Positions 1 to 4,822 of a stretch of DNA of 5,389 nt are shown one piece after another (position 1 is the stretch's first letter; every line of letters begins with the position of its first letter). The position numbers and the translations under genes are program-made. The notes beneath the pieces were generated by a model. That model was not told where the DNA came from, did no database searches, and was given only the letters and a program-made list of their open reading frames with translations. This stretch comes from an uncultured Bacteriovorax sp. (GTDB lineage Bacteria; Bdellovibrionota; Bacteriovoracia; Bacteriovoracales; Bacteriovoracaceae). The stretch is taken from positions 1 to 5,389 of the forward strand of contig CAMLRB010000231.1 in the NCBI GenBank assembly GCA_946482295.1, written 5' to 3'.

Positions 1-163
1 AAAAAAGTACAACCCAAAGAATCTGAAGTGTGCAGAATAAGGCGAGAGCATAGAGGGGATAACACTTTTCCCCGACGTCTTTTCCGTGAATTTTCTGAGC
101 GAGAGCAAATCCCATTGCCCCTGAAGCTCCACCCATTAAACCACTCATTAAAACTTTATCCAT
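1..163 (-). CDS. Small membrane protein, 3' end cut by window edge (unknown function)
   Basis: An open frame starts with ATG at 163-161 and runs 54 codons to the window edge without a stop, so the C-terminus is missing. The visible protein begins MDKVLMSGLMGGASGAMGFA. It has a Gly/Ala-rich hydrophobic stretch at about residues 4-22, a short charged loop (KIHGKDVGEK), and a second hydrophobic segment at about 35-54 (YALALFCTLQILWVVLF). This looks like a small protein with two membrane segments. The start is supported by a strong GAGGAGGAG purine run 5-6 nt upstream. It is divergent from the nuclease gene at 285. I do not recognise a family. The Gly-rich first segment recalls small glycine-zipper membrane proteins, but that is only a resemblance. 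That this is a real gene rests on the ribosome site plus the coherent membrane topology. Confidence 0.6.
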   Translation of the reverse strand, partial: MDKVLMSGLMGGASGAMGFALAQKIHGKDVGEKCYPLYALALFCTLQILWVVLF

Positions 164-167
164 CACA

Positions 168-176
168 CTCCTCCTC
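168..176 (-). promoter_or_regulatory. Strong Shine-Dalgarno for the left-edge gene
   Basis: Read on the minus strand, 176-168 is GAGGAGGAG. It contains AGGAGG (175-170) six nucleotides before the ATG at 163. It fixes the start of the left-edge membrane protein gene, which would otherwise be only a 54-codon open frame. Confidence 0.65.
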
Positions 177-249
177 GCTTGTAATGAGCTTATCGAAGTT
201 TTGATTTATTACTAAAGATGGTAAAATCTACTCATGGGTCTTATGTGAG

Positions 250-278
250 CTGACAAAAATATTCATATCAGGCATAAG
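250..278 (+). promoter_or_regulatory. Candidate sigma70-type promoter of the thermonuclease gene (leaderless)
   Basis: CTGACA at 250-255 matches TTGACA at 5 of 6 positions. After a 17-bp spacer, CATAAG at 273-278 matches TATAAT at 4 of 6. The predicted start point, 7 nt past the -10 box, is position 285, which is the A of the nuclease ATG. No Shine-Dalgarno at usable spacing is present (the nearest AGG is 12 nt away). This is inference from consensus matching. Confidence 0.45.
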
Positions 279-284
279 CTTTTT

Positions 285-908
285 ATGAAAAATTTAATTT
301 TAGTTTTCTCAAGTGTTTTTTCACTTTCTGCTCATTCTACTATCACGGGTAAAGTTTTATCCATTCATGATGGCGATACTCTTCAACTGGAAATAAAAGG
401 CAAAAAAGAGCGAGTGCGCCTTTTAGGTGTTGATACTCCAGAGGTTGATTTTCAAGGTGAAACACAAGGCGAAGCGGCCCTAAAAGCACGTGATTACCTT
501 CGCTCACTGTTGCCTTTAAATTCTCAAGTTGAAGTTCGCACCCAAGATAAAGCGCTTGATAGCAATGGTCGTCTGCTAGGGCAGATCATCTATCAAGGGC
601 GCGACCTAAATCTTGAAATGTTGCAATCAGGTTTAGCTGCCGTTTATTTTATTTATCCTTTTGATAAAAAAGTGGTGAGTACTTATGTTGCCGCTGCTGA
701 GATTGGAGCTTTAAAGGCCGATCAATTAGTGCTGCCTGGGTATATTTTTCGTCAAAAAGTTAAAGGATATCCTGGAACGAATATGGTGGCAGACTTCACG
801 CTCAAATGTTTAAGTTCGGACATTGAGAAAGTTCCAGTCTTCCGACGCGTCTTTTTTAGCGAAGAGAGCATCGCCTTATCACAGGGATACCGCGCAGAGT
901 GCGAATAA
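285..908 (+). CDS. Secreted thermonuclease-like protein (SNase family) with C-terminal extension
   Basis: Predicted exported, Ca2+-dependent phosphodiesterase of the staphylococcal nuclease (TNase/SNc) family, which cleaves DNA and RNA. Residues 1-18 look like a signal peptide (MKNLILVFSSVFSLSAHS). The OB-fold nuclease core spans about 20-147. It contains DGDT (29-32), R45 and D50-T-P-E53 in RLLGVDTPE, and R96 in DSNGR. By spacing these correspond to the staphylococcal nuclease residues D21, R35, D40, E43 and R87, so the active site appears intact. Residues about 150-207 form an extension beyond the usual core with two cysteines (C175, C206) that could pair in the periplasm or outside the cell; I do not recognise this part. 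ATG 285 is the first start after an in-frame stop at 246 and has no clear ribosome site. The gene stands alone, divergent from the left-edge gene. A nutritional or prey/host DNA-degrading role is possible but not shown. Confidence 0.9.
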   Translation: MKNLILVFSSVFSLSAHSTITGKVLSIHDGDTLQLEIKGKKERVRLLGVDTPEVDFQGETQGEAALKARDYLRSLLPLNSQVEVRTQDKALDSNGRLLGQIIYQGRDLNLEMLQSGLAAVYFIYPFDKKVVSTYVAAAEIGALKADQLVLPGYIFRQKVKGYPGTNMVADFTLKCLSSDIEKVPVFRRVFFSEESIALSQGYRAECE

Positions 909-923
909 AGACTCATCTTTTTT
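907..923 (+). terminator. Weak possible terminator after the nuclease gene
   Basis: AAAGA (907-911) can pair with TCTTT (916-920) around a CTCA loop, followed by more T residues to 923. The stem is only 5 bp and AT-rich, and it overlaps the stop codon, so this is at best a weak intrinsic terminator. Confidence 0.22.
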
Positions 924-967
924 CTTAAATTGACTGACAGCAGATATCCAACTGATCATGAGGGTTC

Positions 968-973
968 TATTCT
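968..973 (+). promoter_or_regulatory. Possible -10 box (TATTCT) for the 1008 gene
   Basis: TATTCT at 968-973 keeps the key T, A and final T of a sigma70 -10 box and would start transcription near 980, leaving a 28-nt leader that includes the ribosome site of the 1008 gene. No convincing -35 is seen at the right distance. The same hexamer precedes the genes starting at 2902 (minus) and 4823 (plus). Confidence 0.25.
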
Positions 974-1007
974 GGATTGAAAAAAGTTTCAACTCAGAGA
1001 GGACTTC

Positions 1008-1562
1008 ATGAAATACATCTCACTACTCATTTTCTTTATCAGTACGACTGCTTTTTCAGCAGGAACGTTTCCTTTAAAAGAAGTGAAGTTTGAACTCAAA
1101 ACTTCTGACGTGCTTGAAAAAACGGAAGAGGCCTTGGGTAATCCTGAGCCAATTTTGATTGAATACCAACCAGTCGATGCCGTTATCACGAATAAAGAAG
1201 TTCATGGAAACGTTATTGAGTTTGATGCCACTAAAAATATTTTGGGAATTAAAAAGACTGCTCACGTTTATGGTATTTTGACGATTACAAGAAATGATTC
1301 TCTTTGCCCAAAAAGTACTATGGGTTTTGATCTTTTGATGGATCTTATGAATTCAAGTGATCTTGTTTCAAAAAATATTGAAAAACTCACGGCCACTCTT
1401 TGTTTTGATAAAAAAGACTCAAAGCTACTCTTAGGTCACTCTAAAGGGCTTATGTACAAAAGTGATGACTATAACCGCATCGAAGGTGGCATCATCAGAA
1501 CATTTATCGACAATCAAGTGGAGCCAATTATTTCTGCTTTAAAGAGAGTTGTTGAAAAGTAG
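1008..1562 (+). CDS. Secreted protein of unknown function (184 aa)
   Basis: I do not recognise a family. Residues 1-18 are a clear Sec signal peptide (MKYISLLIFFISTTAFSA, cleavage probably after FSA), so the product is periplasmic or secreted; there is no lipobox cysteine. The mature part is about 166 residues, mixed alpha/beta in character, with two cysteines (C100, C132) that could form one disulfide. No further membrane segment is visible. The start is well supported: AGAGAGGA (996-1003) lies at good spacing before ATG 1008. The gene lies about 100 bp after the nuclease gene on the same strand, with a possible separate promoter, so co-transcription is uncertain. Its last 35 nt overlap the end of the convergent gene on the minus strand. 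Confidence 0.75.
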   Translation: MKYISLLIFFISTTAFSAGTFPLKEVKFELKTSDVLEKTEEALGNPEPILIEYQPVDAVITNKEVHGNVIEFDATKNILGIKKTAHVYGILTITRNDSLCPKSTMGFDLLMDLMNSSDLVSKNIEKLTATLCFDKKDSKLLLGHSKGLMYKSDDYNRIEGGIIRTFIDNQVEPIISALKRVVEK

Positions 1563-2097
1563 TCGCCATCTTTTCATGATAGTTGATTTGTTCTTCTGTA
1601 TAGCGGTGCTCTGATCCTATAGGACAGAGCGCCCGCTGCTCACGAAACGTTGATCCCTTTAAACACATTTTCTCCACACATTCATAACAACAATCCCGTG
1701 CCTTTGGATGGGTTCTTAATTCTTGTGCTTTTTCTTTGAGAGTAAATAGGGCGCGAAATCCAAACCACAATCCATATTCCGAATGAATATCAATAAGAAG
1801 TTGAGAGGGAGTGCAGATACCTAATTCTCGTCCTACGAGTTGAAGGGGGATTAATGGATCATCGAGTGTAAAATGTCGCGCGATGGGAAGATGAGCGATT
1901 TGATTGTAAGCATATTGATCAAGATCACCTTGAGTCGATTTCCAAAGATCACAACCCCCATGCAAAAGAGCAACGAGTGTTTTTTCTTCCGGCAAAAAGG
2001 CCAGTGATTTTACTTTAGAGGTATCAATGACAACAACGATGTTGAGACCGACTTTCTTCCAGCGTTCAATATCTATTGAGAGATCAAGCGGGAAGAT
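1528..2097 (-). CDS. Cys-rich QueG/CblC-like putative Fe-S protein, probable ATC start
   Basis: Open from 2109 to the TAA at 1528. A conventional search would start at TTG 1995 (155 aa), but the 34 codons before it are clearly coding. They include ERWKKVGLNIVVVID and lead into LVALLHGGCDLW, which resembles, from memory of the family, the GLNLVGV...ALVLGSGG..LW opening of bacterial 4Fe-4S proteins related to epoxyqueuosine reductase. Later landmarks agree: HSEYGLWFGFRALFTL (105-120 of 189) matches the HP.YGPW.AFRA motif also seen in CblC; then a C137-x2-C140-x4-C145 module; then ALCPIGSEHRYTEEQINYH near the end (C158). The usual fourth cluster cysteine after the third, and the stretch before ALCPIG, seem to be missing, so the cluster site is reduced. 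Function is unassigned; metal or cluster binding is inferred. The start chosen is ATC 2097, 8 nt after AAAGGA (2111-2106). The gene overlaps the methyltransferase end by 14 nt, suggesting translational coupling, and overlaps the convergent plus-strand gene by 35 nt. Confidence 0.6.
   Translation of the reverse strand: MFPLDLSIDIERWKKVGLNIVVVIDTSKVKSLAFLPEEKTLVALLHGGCDLWKSTQGDLDQYAYNQIAHLPIARHFTLDDPLIPLQLVGRELGICTPSQLLIDIHSEYGLWFGFRALFTLKEKAQELRTHPKARDCCYECVEKMCLKGSTFREQRALCPIGSEHRYTEEQINYHEKMATTFQQLSLKQK
1603..1636. repeat. Long imperfect hairpin inside the QueG-like gene
   Basis: Positions 1603-1606 pair with 1633-1636 (GCGG/CCGC), 1608-1613 with 1625-1630 (GCTCTG/CAGAGC), and 1615-1617 with 1622-1624 (TCC/GGA) around a TATA loop, with two small bulges. 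That gives 13 Watson-Crick pairs in 34 nt. It lies in codons for RALCPIGSEHR of the minus gene and about 40 nt past the stop of the plus-strand gene at 1562. No T run follows it on either strand, so it is not a standard intrinsic terminator. It could protect an mRNA 3' end or be chance. Confidence 0.5.
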
Positions 2098-2902
2098 AAA
2101 AACGATCCTTTAGTTCAGTTAATCCCATTCGCTCGAGAATTTCAGTGAGGGCCGCTGCCGCTTTTTTTGAATTAACGTCTGTATTTTTCTTCGCAATGAT
2201 CAGTTCATTTTTCATCGAGTGTTCCCATCCAACGAGTTCAGTGACAGTGACTTGATATCCATGGGCCTCTAATTGCAAACAGCGTAGAACATTAGTGAGG
2301 TGAGATCCATACTCGCGCGTGTGAATTGGATGGCGCCAGATTTCAGAGAGAGAATCGTTTTTTGATTGGGCCTTATTTTTACGTAAGAATGTGGCGACTT
2401 CGGCCTGGCAACAGGGGATCAGTACAACATAGTGAGCTTTCTTCGTGAGCGCGAAATCAATCGCATCATCTGTGGCCGTATTACACGCGTGAAGGGCGGT
2501 GATGATTTCGATATTTTCTGGAAGGGCCTGACTTGTTTTTGATTCGAGTACAGAGAGATTGTGAAAATCCATACGATCAAACCCACATGACTTTGCGAGT
2601 TCTTTAGATTTATCGACAAGCTCTTTGCGCGTTTCAATTCCAATGACTTTCGAATAATCATCATTTTTAAAAAAAAGATCGTAAAGAATGAATCCTAAAT
2701 AAGATTTTCCAGCACCGTGATCAACGAGTGCATAATTCTTTTTTGCAGCATGAAGTTCATCGAGTAGGGGTTTGATGAATTGAAAGAGGTGGTGAACTTG
2801 TTTGAGTTTTCTTCGGCTATCTTGATTGAGTTTTCCCTCACGAGTGAGGATGTGAAGTTCTTGCAAGAGGCGTGTTGAGTGATTGCTGATTAAATCTTCC
2901 AT
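2084..2902 (-). CDS. SAM-dependent methyltransferase, Methyltransf_32 (METTL25-like) type
   Basis: Predicted Rossmann-fold class I methyltransferase, 272 aa. The SAM-binding motif I is ALVDHGAGKSYLGF (58-71), and the acidic residue closing the second strand is E90 in VIGIE. ALHACNTATDDAI (136-148) and VLIPCCQ (160-166) are characteristic of the Methyltransf_32 group, to which eukaryotic METTL25 belongs. A helical N-terminal segment of about 55 residues precedes the core, and a Lys/Ala-rich helical tail follows it. The substrate is not known from sequence; RNA or protein is likely for the wider group. ATG 2902 is the only usable start because no other start codon is seen upstream in frame. It has no Shine-Dalgarno, but a TATTCT lies at leaderless distance. 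Its end overlaps the QueG-like gene, so the two probably form an operon. It begins only 24 nt after the terminator of the small upstream gene. Confidence 0.85.
   Translation of the reverse strand: MEDLISNHSTRLLQELHILTREGKLNQDSRRKLKQVHHLFQFIKPLLDELHAAKKNYALVDHGAGKSYLGFILYDLFFKNDDYSKVIGIETRKELVDKSKELAKSCGFDRMDFHNLSVLESKTSQALPENIEIITALHACNTATDDAIDFALTKKAHYVVLIPCCQAEVATFLRKNKAQSKNDSLSEIWRHPIHTREYGSHLTNVLRCLQLEAHGYQVTVTELVGWEHSMKNELIIAKKNTDVNSKKAAAALTEILERMGLTELKDRFYLPA
2106..2111 (-). promoter_or_regulatory. Shine-Dalgarno that points to an ATC start
   Basis: The minus strand reads AAAGGA at 2111-2106, then eight bases (TCGTTTTT), then ATC at 2097. This is ideal spacing for initiation in the frame of the QueG-like gene. 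The site sits within the last codons of the upstream methyltransferase. Confidence 0.45.
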
Positions 2903-2908
2903 TAGACG

Positions 2909-2914
2909 AGAATA
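2909..2914 (-). promoter_or_regulatory. Candidate -10 box for a leaderless methyltransferase mRNA
   Basis: The minus strand reads TATTCT at 2914-2909. The seventh base after it is 2902, the A of the methyltransferase ATG. The expected -35 position (2937-2932, TTTCTT) is poor and lies in the T run of the terminator, so the promoter call is tentative. Confidence 0.35.
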
Positions 2915-2925
2915 AAAGTTTCTTT

Positions 2926-2978
2926 GAAAAAAAGAAAGGGGAATTAAAGCAGTGGAGGGAGGACGCTCTAATTTCCCC
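2926..2978 (-). terminator. Rho-independent terminator of the 36-aa gene
   Basis: On the minus strand, GGGGAAATTAGAGC (2978-2965) pairs with GCTTTAATTCCCC (2950-2938), with one bulge and one mismatch (12 bp). The loop is about 14 nt, and the stem is followed directly by TTTCTTTTTTT (2937-2927). It begins 10 nt past the stop codon of the small minus-strand gene ending at 2989. The T run is on the minus strand only, which fixes the direction. Confidence 0.85.
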
Positions 2979-2988
2979 GCTTATGAGT

Positions 2989-3099
2989 TCAAGCTGCCAC
3001 AGTCATGATCATCGCCGCTGCTACCATCATTAAACCTGATAGAGCTACGGACAATATTTCTTTTTTTAAATCTATGGCGAGTGCTTTGGTTTTTTTCAT
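2989..3099 (-). CDS. 36-aa single-pass membrane peptide (unannotated small gene)
   Basis: ATG at 3099-3097 to TGA at 2991-2989 encodes a 36-residue peptide. It has a basic N-terminus (MKKTKALAIDLKKEI) followed by a hydrophobic, Ala/Met-rich segment from about residue 15 to the end (LSVALSGLMMVAAAMIMTVA). This fits a single transmembrane helix with the N-terminus inside. Support for a real gene: GGAGGA lies 3 nt before the ATG, and a good intrinsic terminator starts 10 nt after the stop, so it looks like a self-contained monocistronic unit. I do not recognise it. A small regulatory membrane peptide, a type I toxin-like peptide or a subunit-stabilising peptide are all possible, and sequence alone does not choose. 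The 84-codon open frame on the opposite strand across this place (3005-3259) has no ribosome site and is taken as a shadow. Confidence 0.75.
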   Translation of the reverse strand: MKKTKALAIDLKKEILSVALSGLMMVAAAMIMTVAA

Positions 3100-3102
3100 T
3101 AA

Positions 3103-3108
3103 TCCTCC
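3103..3108 (-). promoter_or_regulatory. Strong Shine-Dalgarno for the 36-aa gene
   Basis: The minus strand reads GGAGGA at 3108-3103, then TTA, then ATG at 3099. Spacing is slightly short but the match is strong. It decides the start of the small gene. Confidence 0.7.
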
Positions 3109-3159
3109 ATGGATGTCTCGGATGAAGGCCTCGTGCCTTTTACAAACTAGTTTTTGGTC

Positions 3160-3186
3160 TTTTTATGGATTCATTCTGCCTGGCAA
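3160..3186 (-). promoter_or_regulatory. Weak candidate promoter of the 36-aa gene
   Basis: The minus strand has TTGCCA (3186-3181, 5 of 6 to TTGACA) and TAAAAA (3165-3160, 4 of 6 to TATAAT), but the spacer is only 15 bp. Between here and the ATG lies a small 5-bp hairpin (AAGGC/GCCTT, 3125-3139) that would be in the leader. The rest of 3110-3278 shows nothing else that I can support. Confidence 0.22.
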
Positions 3187-3278
3187 CAAACCCTTTTCCT
3201 ATTCGAAAAAATCAATGGGATCATTCGTAAAAGTGATGGTGAGAATTTTTTCCCACTAGGAGAATTTGAGCACTTCTC

Positions 3279-3284
3279 TAGAAT
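3279..3284 (+). promoter_or_regulatory. Candidate -10 box for a leaderless L,D-transpeptidase mRNA
   Basis: TAGAAT (5 of 6 to TATAAT) at 3279-3284 puts the predicted start point at 3291, the A of the ATG. There is no Shine-Dalgarno next to the start; an AGGAGA at 3258-3263 is too far away. No clear -35 is present at 3256-3261. Confidence 0.4.
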
Positions 3285-3290
3285 ATCCTT

Positions 3291-3881
3291 ATGATGAAAC
3301 AATCTTGTCTGAGTTTATTTGTCGCCTTAATGGTCTTATGGTCAAGTCATGTGTTCGCGTATGATCGTTCGCGGATTGATCCAGAGGGAAAAATTCCTGC
3401 TCAACATTTAAAGGCCGCACTCGATTCGTTCGAGATTAACAAGGGAAAAATTCGAAATCAAGAAGTCCTGGTTGTCATTGATTACAAGGCCCATAACAGT
3501 GAAGAAAGGTTTTTTCTCATCGATATGAATACAGGCGACGTTGAAACATATCTCGCGGCCCATGGAAAAAATTCAGATCCCGACTTTGATGGTTATGCCA
3601 CAAAATTTTCTAATATCATTGATTCGAAACAAACATCGCTGGGATTTTTTCTCACGGCCGAAACTTACTATGGTGAAAATGGTTATTCATTGAGGTTAGA
3701 TGGACTTTCAAAAACCAATTCAAATGCCCGCGCGCGTGCGATTGTTATTCATGGAGCTGACTACGTTAAACCAGGAAATAAAATTGGACGCAGTTATGGC
3801 TGTCCGGCACTCGAAATGCGCATCCACAAAGAAGTGATTGATCGTATTAAAGAGGGCGCTCTAATATACGCGGCTTTTTAA
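3291..3881 (+). CDS. Murein L,D-transpeptidase catalytic-domain protein (YkuD_2 family)
   Basis: Predicted exported enzyme of the YkuD_2 group. Related L,D-transpeptidases form or exchange crosslinks at meso-diaminopimelate in peptidoglycan, or attach molecules there. Residues 1-23 form a signal peptide ending VFA, placing it in the periplasm. The mature domain carries all the family landmarks: AAHGKNSDP (89-97), a SLGFFLTAETYYGENGYSLRL block (116-136), AIVIHGADYV (150-159) with the likely catalytic H154, and GRSYGCPAL (166-174) with nucleophile C171. The family more often has Trp or His where Y169 sits. The catalytic set looks complete, and 196 aa is a single-domain length with no LysM or other wall-binding module. 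There are two adjacent ATGs (3291, 3294); the first is used here. It stands alone, and its tail overlaps the convergent transporter gene by 35 nt. In predatory relatives such enzymes can act on prey wall; whether this one does is unknown. Confidence 0.92.
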   Translation: MMKQSCLSLFVALMVLWSSHVFAYDRSRIDPEGKIPAQHLKAALDSFEINKGKIRNQEVLVVIDYKAHNSEERFFLIDMNTGDVETYLAAHGKNSDPDFDGYATKFSNIIDSKQTSLGFFLTAETYYGENGYSLRLDGLSKTNSNARARAIVIHGADYVKPGNKIGRSYGCPALEMRIHKEVIDRIKEGALIYAAF

Positions 3882-4746
3882 GAGCGAGTAAATTTCCCAT
3901 CAGACAGCAGAAAATTCCTATAATCAACATGGGCGTGAACGGTACATTTTCAAACACCGAAGAAACTAAAACGGCCAGCATTGGTGAAATAATACTTGTG
4001 TAGGCCGCGCGATCTGCTCCCATCTCTCCAACTAGTGTCTGATAAGACCAAAATGCAATGACGGTCCCAAATAAGCTCAAATAAATGAGTGAAAGAAGAA
4101 ATGAAGATGATGTTGGAAGAGTGAAATTGTCACCCATGAAAAGTCCAATGATTAAACTTATGAGTGTGCCGTACATCATCCCATAAGCATTGAAAGTCAT
4201 AACTGGAATCTTTTTTCTGTGATGATAATAGGCGACCATGTTTCCACATGAAGCGCAGAAAGTAGCGACGATTCCGATAATAATACCCCAGACACCATTG
4301 GAGCTCGTATCCATGGAGAGGATTTCTCCAGAGAATATAAGCGTAATTCCCAAAAAACCTAACAAGGCCCCTAACAAAACATTTTTAGAGACACGAATGC
4401 CATAAATAAGATTCAACATCAGCATATTGAAATAGATAAGGAGAGAAAAGGTGATGGCGACTAAACCTGAAGAAATATATTTTTCAGATATATAAGTGAG
4501 AATGTAATTCAAACAAAAATTAAAGAGGCCATGAAGCATGAAGAAAAAATGAGTTTTAGGGGGAAAACGAAAATTTTTTCGAATGAAAATTAAATTAATC
4601 AGCCACATGAAAAGAGTGGCAATCGCAAAACGATAAAAGACTCCAACAATGGCCGATGTCGAGTCGATTTGAAATTTAATGACGAGCCAAGTTGTTCCCC
4701 AGATAAGAGTGCAGAGGACAAATAAAAATAGATTTCTTTGATTCAT
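3847..4746 (-). CDS. EamA-family (drug/metabolite transporter superfamily) permease
   Basis: A 299-residue inner-membrane protein with ten predicted membrane segments at about 5-25, 32-54, 66-86, 92-114, 121-140, 152-173, 186-205, 215-235, 249-265 and 272-289, arranged as two EamA five-helix halves. Typical signatures are LIWGTTWLVIKFQ (14-26) in helix 1, FYRFAIAT (37-44) in helix 2, ISSGLVAITFSLLIYF (91-106), and the second-half AAYTSIISPMLAVLVS (247-262) and GIFCCLMGNLLA (277-288). Length and topology are normal for the family. Substrate cannot be read from sequence; DMT members export amino acids, metabolites or drugs. ATG 4746 is preceded by no Shine-Dalgarno (TAGCGATAAA). It diverges from the DUF4097-like gene across 76 bp and overlaps the transpeptidase tail; neither contact suggests a shared pathway. 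Confidence 0.92.
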   Translation of the reverse strand: MNQRNLFLFVLCTLIWGTTWLVIKFQIDSTSAIVGVFYRFAIATLFMWLINLIFIRKNFRFPPKTHFFFMLHGLFNFCLNYILTYISEKYISSGLVAITFSLLIYFNMLMLNLIYGIRVSKNVLLGALLGFLGITLIFSGEILSMDTSSNGVWGIIIGIVATFCASCGNMVAYYHHRKKIPVMTFNAYGMMYGTLISLIIGLFMGDNFTLPTSSSFLLSLIYLSLFGTVIAFWSYQTLVGEMGADRAAYTSIISPMLAVLVSSVFENVPFTPMLIIGIFCCLMGNLLALKKPRILERPL

Positions 4747-4764
4747 TTTATCGCTAATTTTGTT

Positions 4765-4770
4765 ATGATA
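4765..4770 (-). promoter_or_regulatory. Possible -10 box for the EamA transporter gene
   Basis: The minus strand reads TATCAT at 4770-4765 (5 of 6 to TATAAT), predicting a start near 4758 and a leader of about 12 nt. TTAACC (4795-4790) could be a -35, but the spacer would be 19 bp. Tentative. Confidence 0.3.
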
Positions 4771-4785
4771 TTTTCACTTACTTGC

Positions 4786-4800
4786 TCGAGGTTAACTCGA
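4786..4800. repeat. Inverted repeat in the divergent promoter region (possible operator)
   Basis: TCGAG (4786-4790) and CTCGA (4796-4800) are perfect inverted arms around GTTAA. The site lies between the transporter start (4746) and the start of the next gene (4823), next to the candidate -10 boxes of both. This is a plausible position for a repressor site, but 5-bp arms can arise by chance. Confidence 0.3.
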
Positions 4801-4802
4801 CT

Positions 4803-4813
4803 TATTCTGGGAG
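4803..4813 (+). promoter_or_regulatory. Candidate -10 (TATTCT) and ribosome site (GGGAG) of the DUF4097-like gene
   Basis: TATTCT at 4803-4808 is followed at once by GGGAG at 4809-4813. As a ribosome site, GGGAG is 9 nt before ATG 4823. As a -10 box, TATTCT would start transcription near 4815, after GGGAG, so both cannot be used by the same transcript. Either the promoter lies further upstream or translation begins almost leaderless at ATG 4817. Confidence 0.3.
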
Positions 4814-4822
4814 TAAATGTTT

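Noticed and set aside
989..1265. Minus-strand open frames of 66 and 63 codons inside the 1008-1562 gene
   Set aside because: Neither shows a ribosome site or a coherent protein pattern; the plus-strand gene has both a signal peptide and a Shine-Dalgarno.
2419..2664. 81-codon minus-strand frame inside the methyltransferase gene
   Set aside because: It lies out of frame within a well-recognised methyltransferase core, so it is a shadow.
3125..3139. AAGGC/GCCTT hairpin as a terminator or riboswitch
   Set aside because: The stem is only 5 bp with no T run or recognisable aptamer; at most a minor leader structure.
3005..3259. 84-codon plus-strand open frame opposite the 36-aa gene
   Set aside because: It has no Shine-Dalgarno and no recognisable protein character, and it is antisense to a frame with a strong ribosome site and terminator; taken as a shadow.
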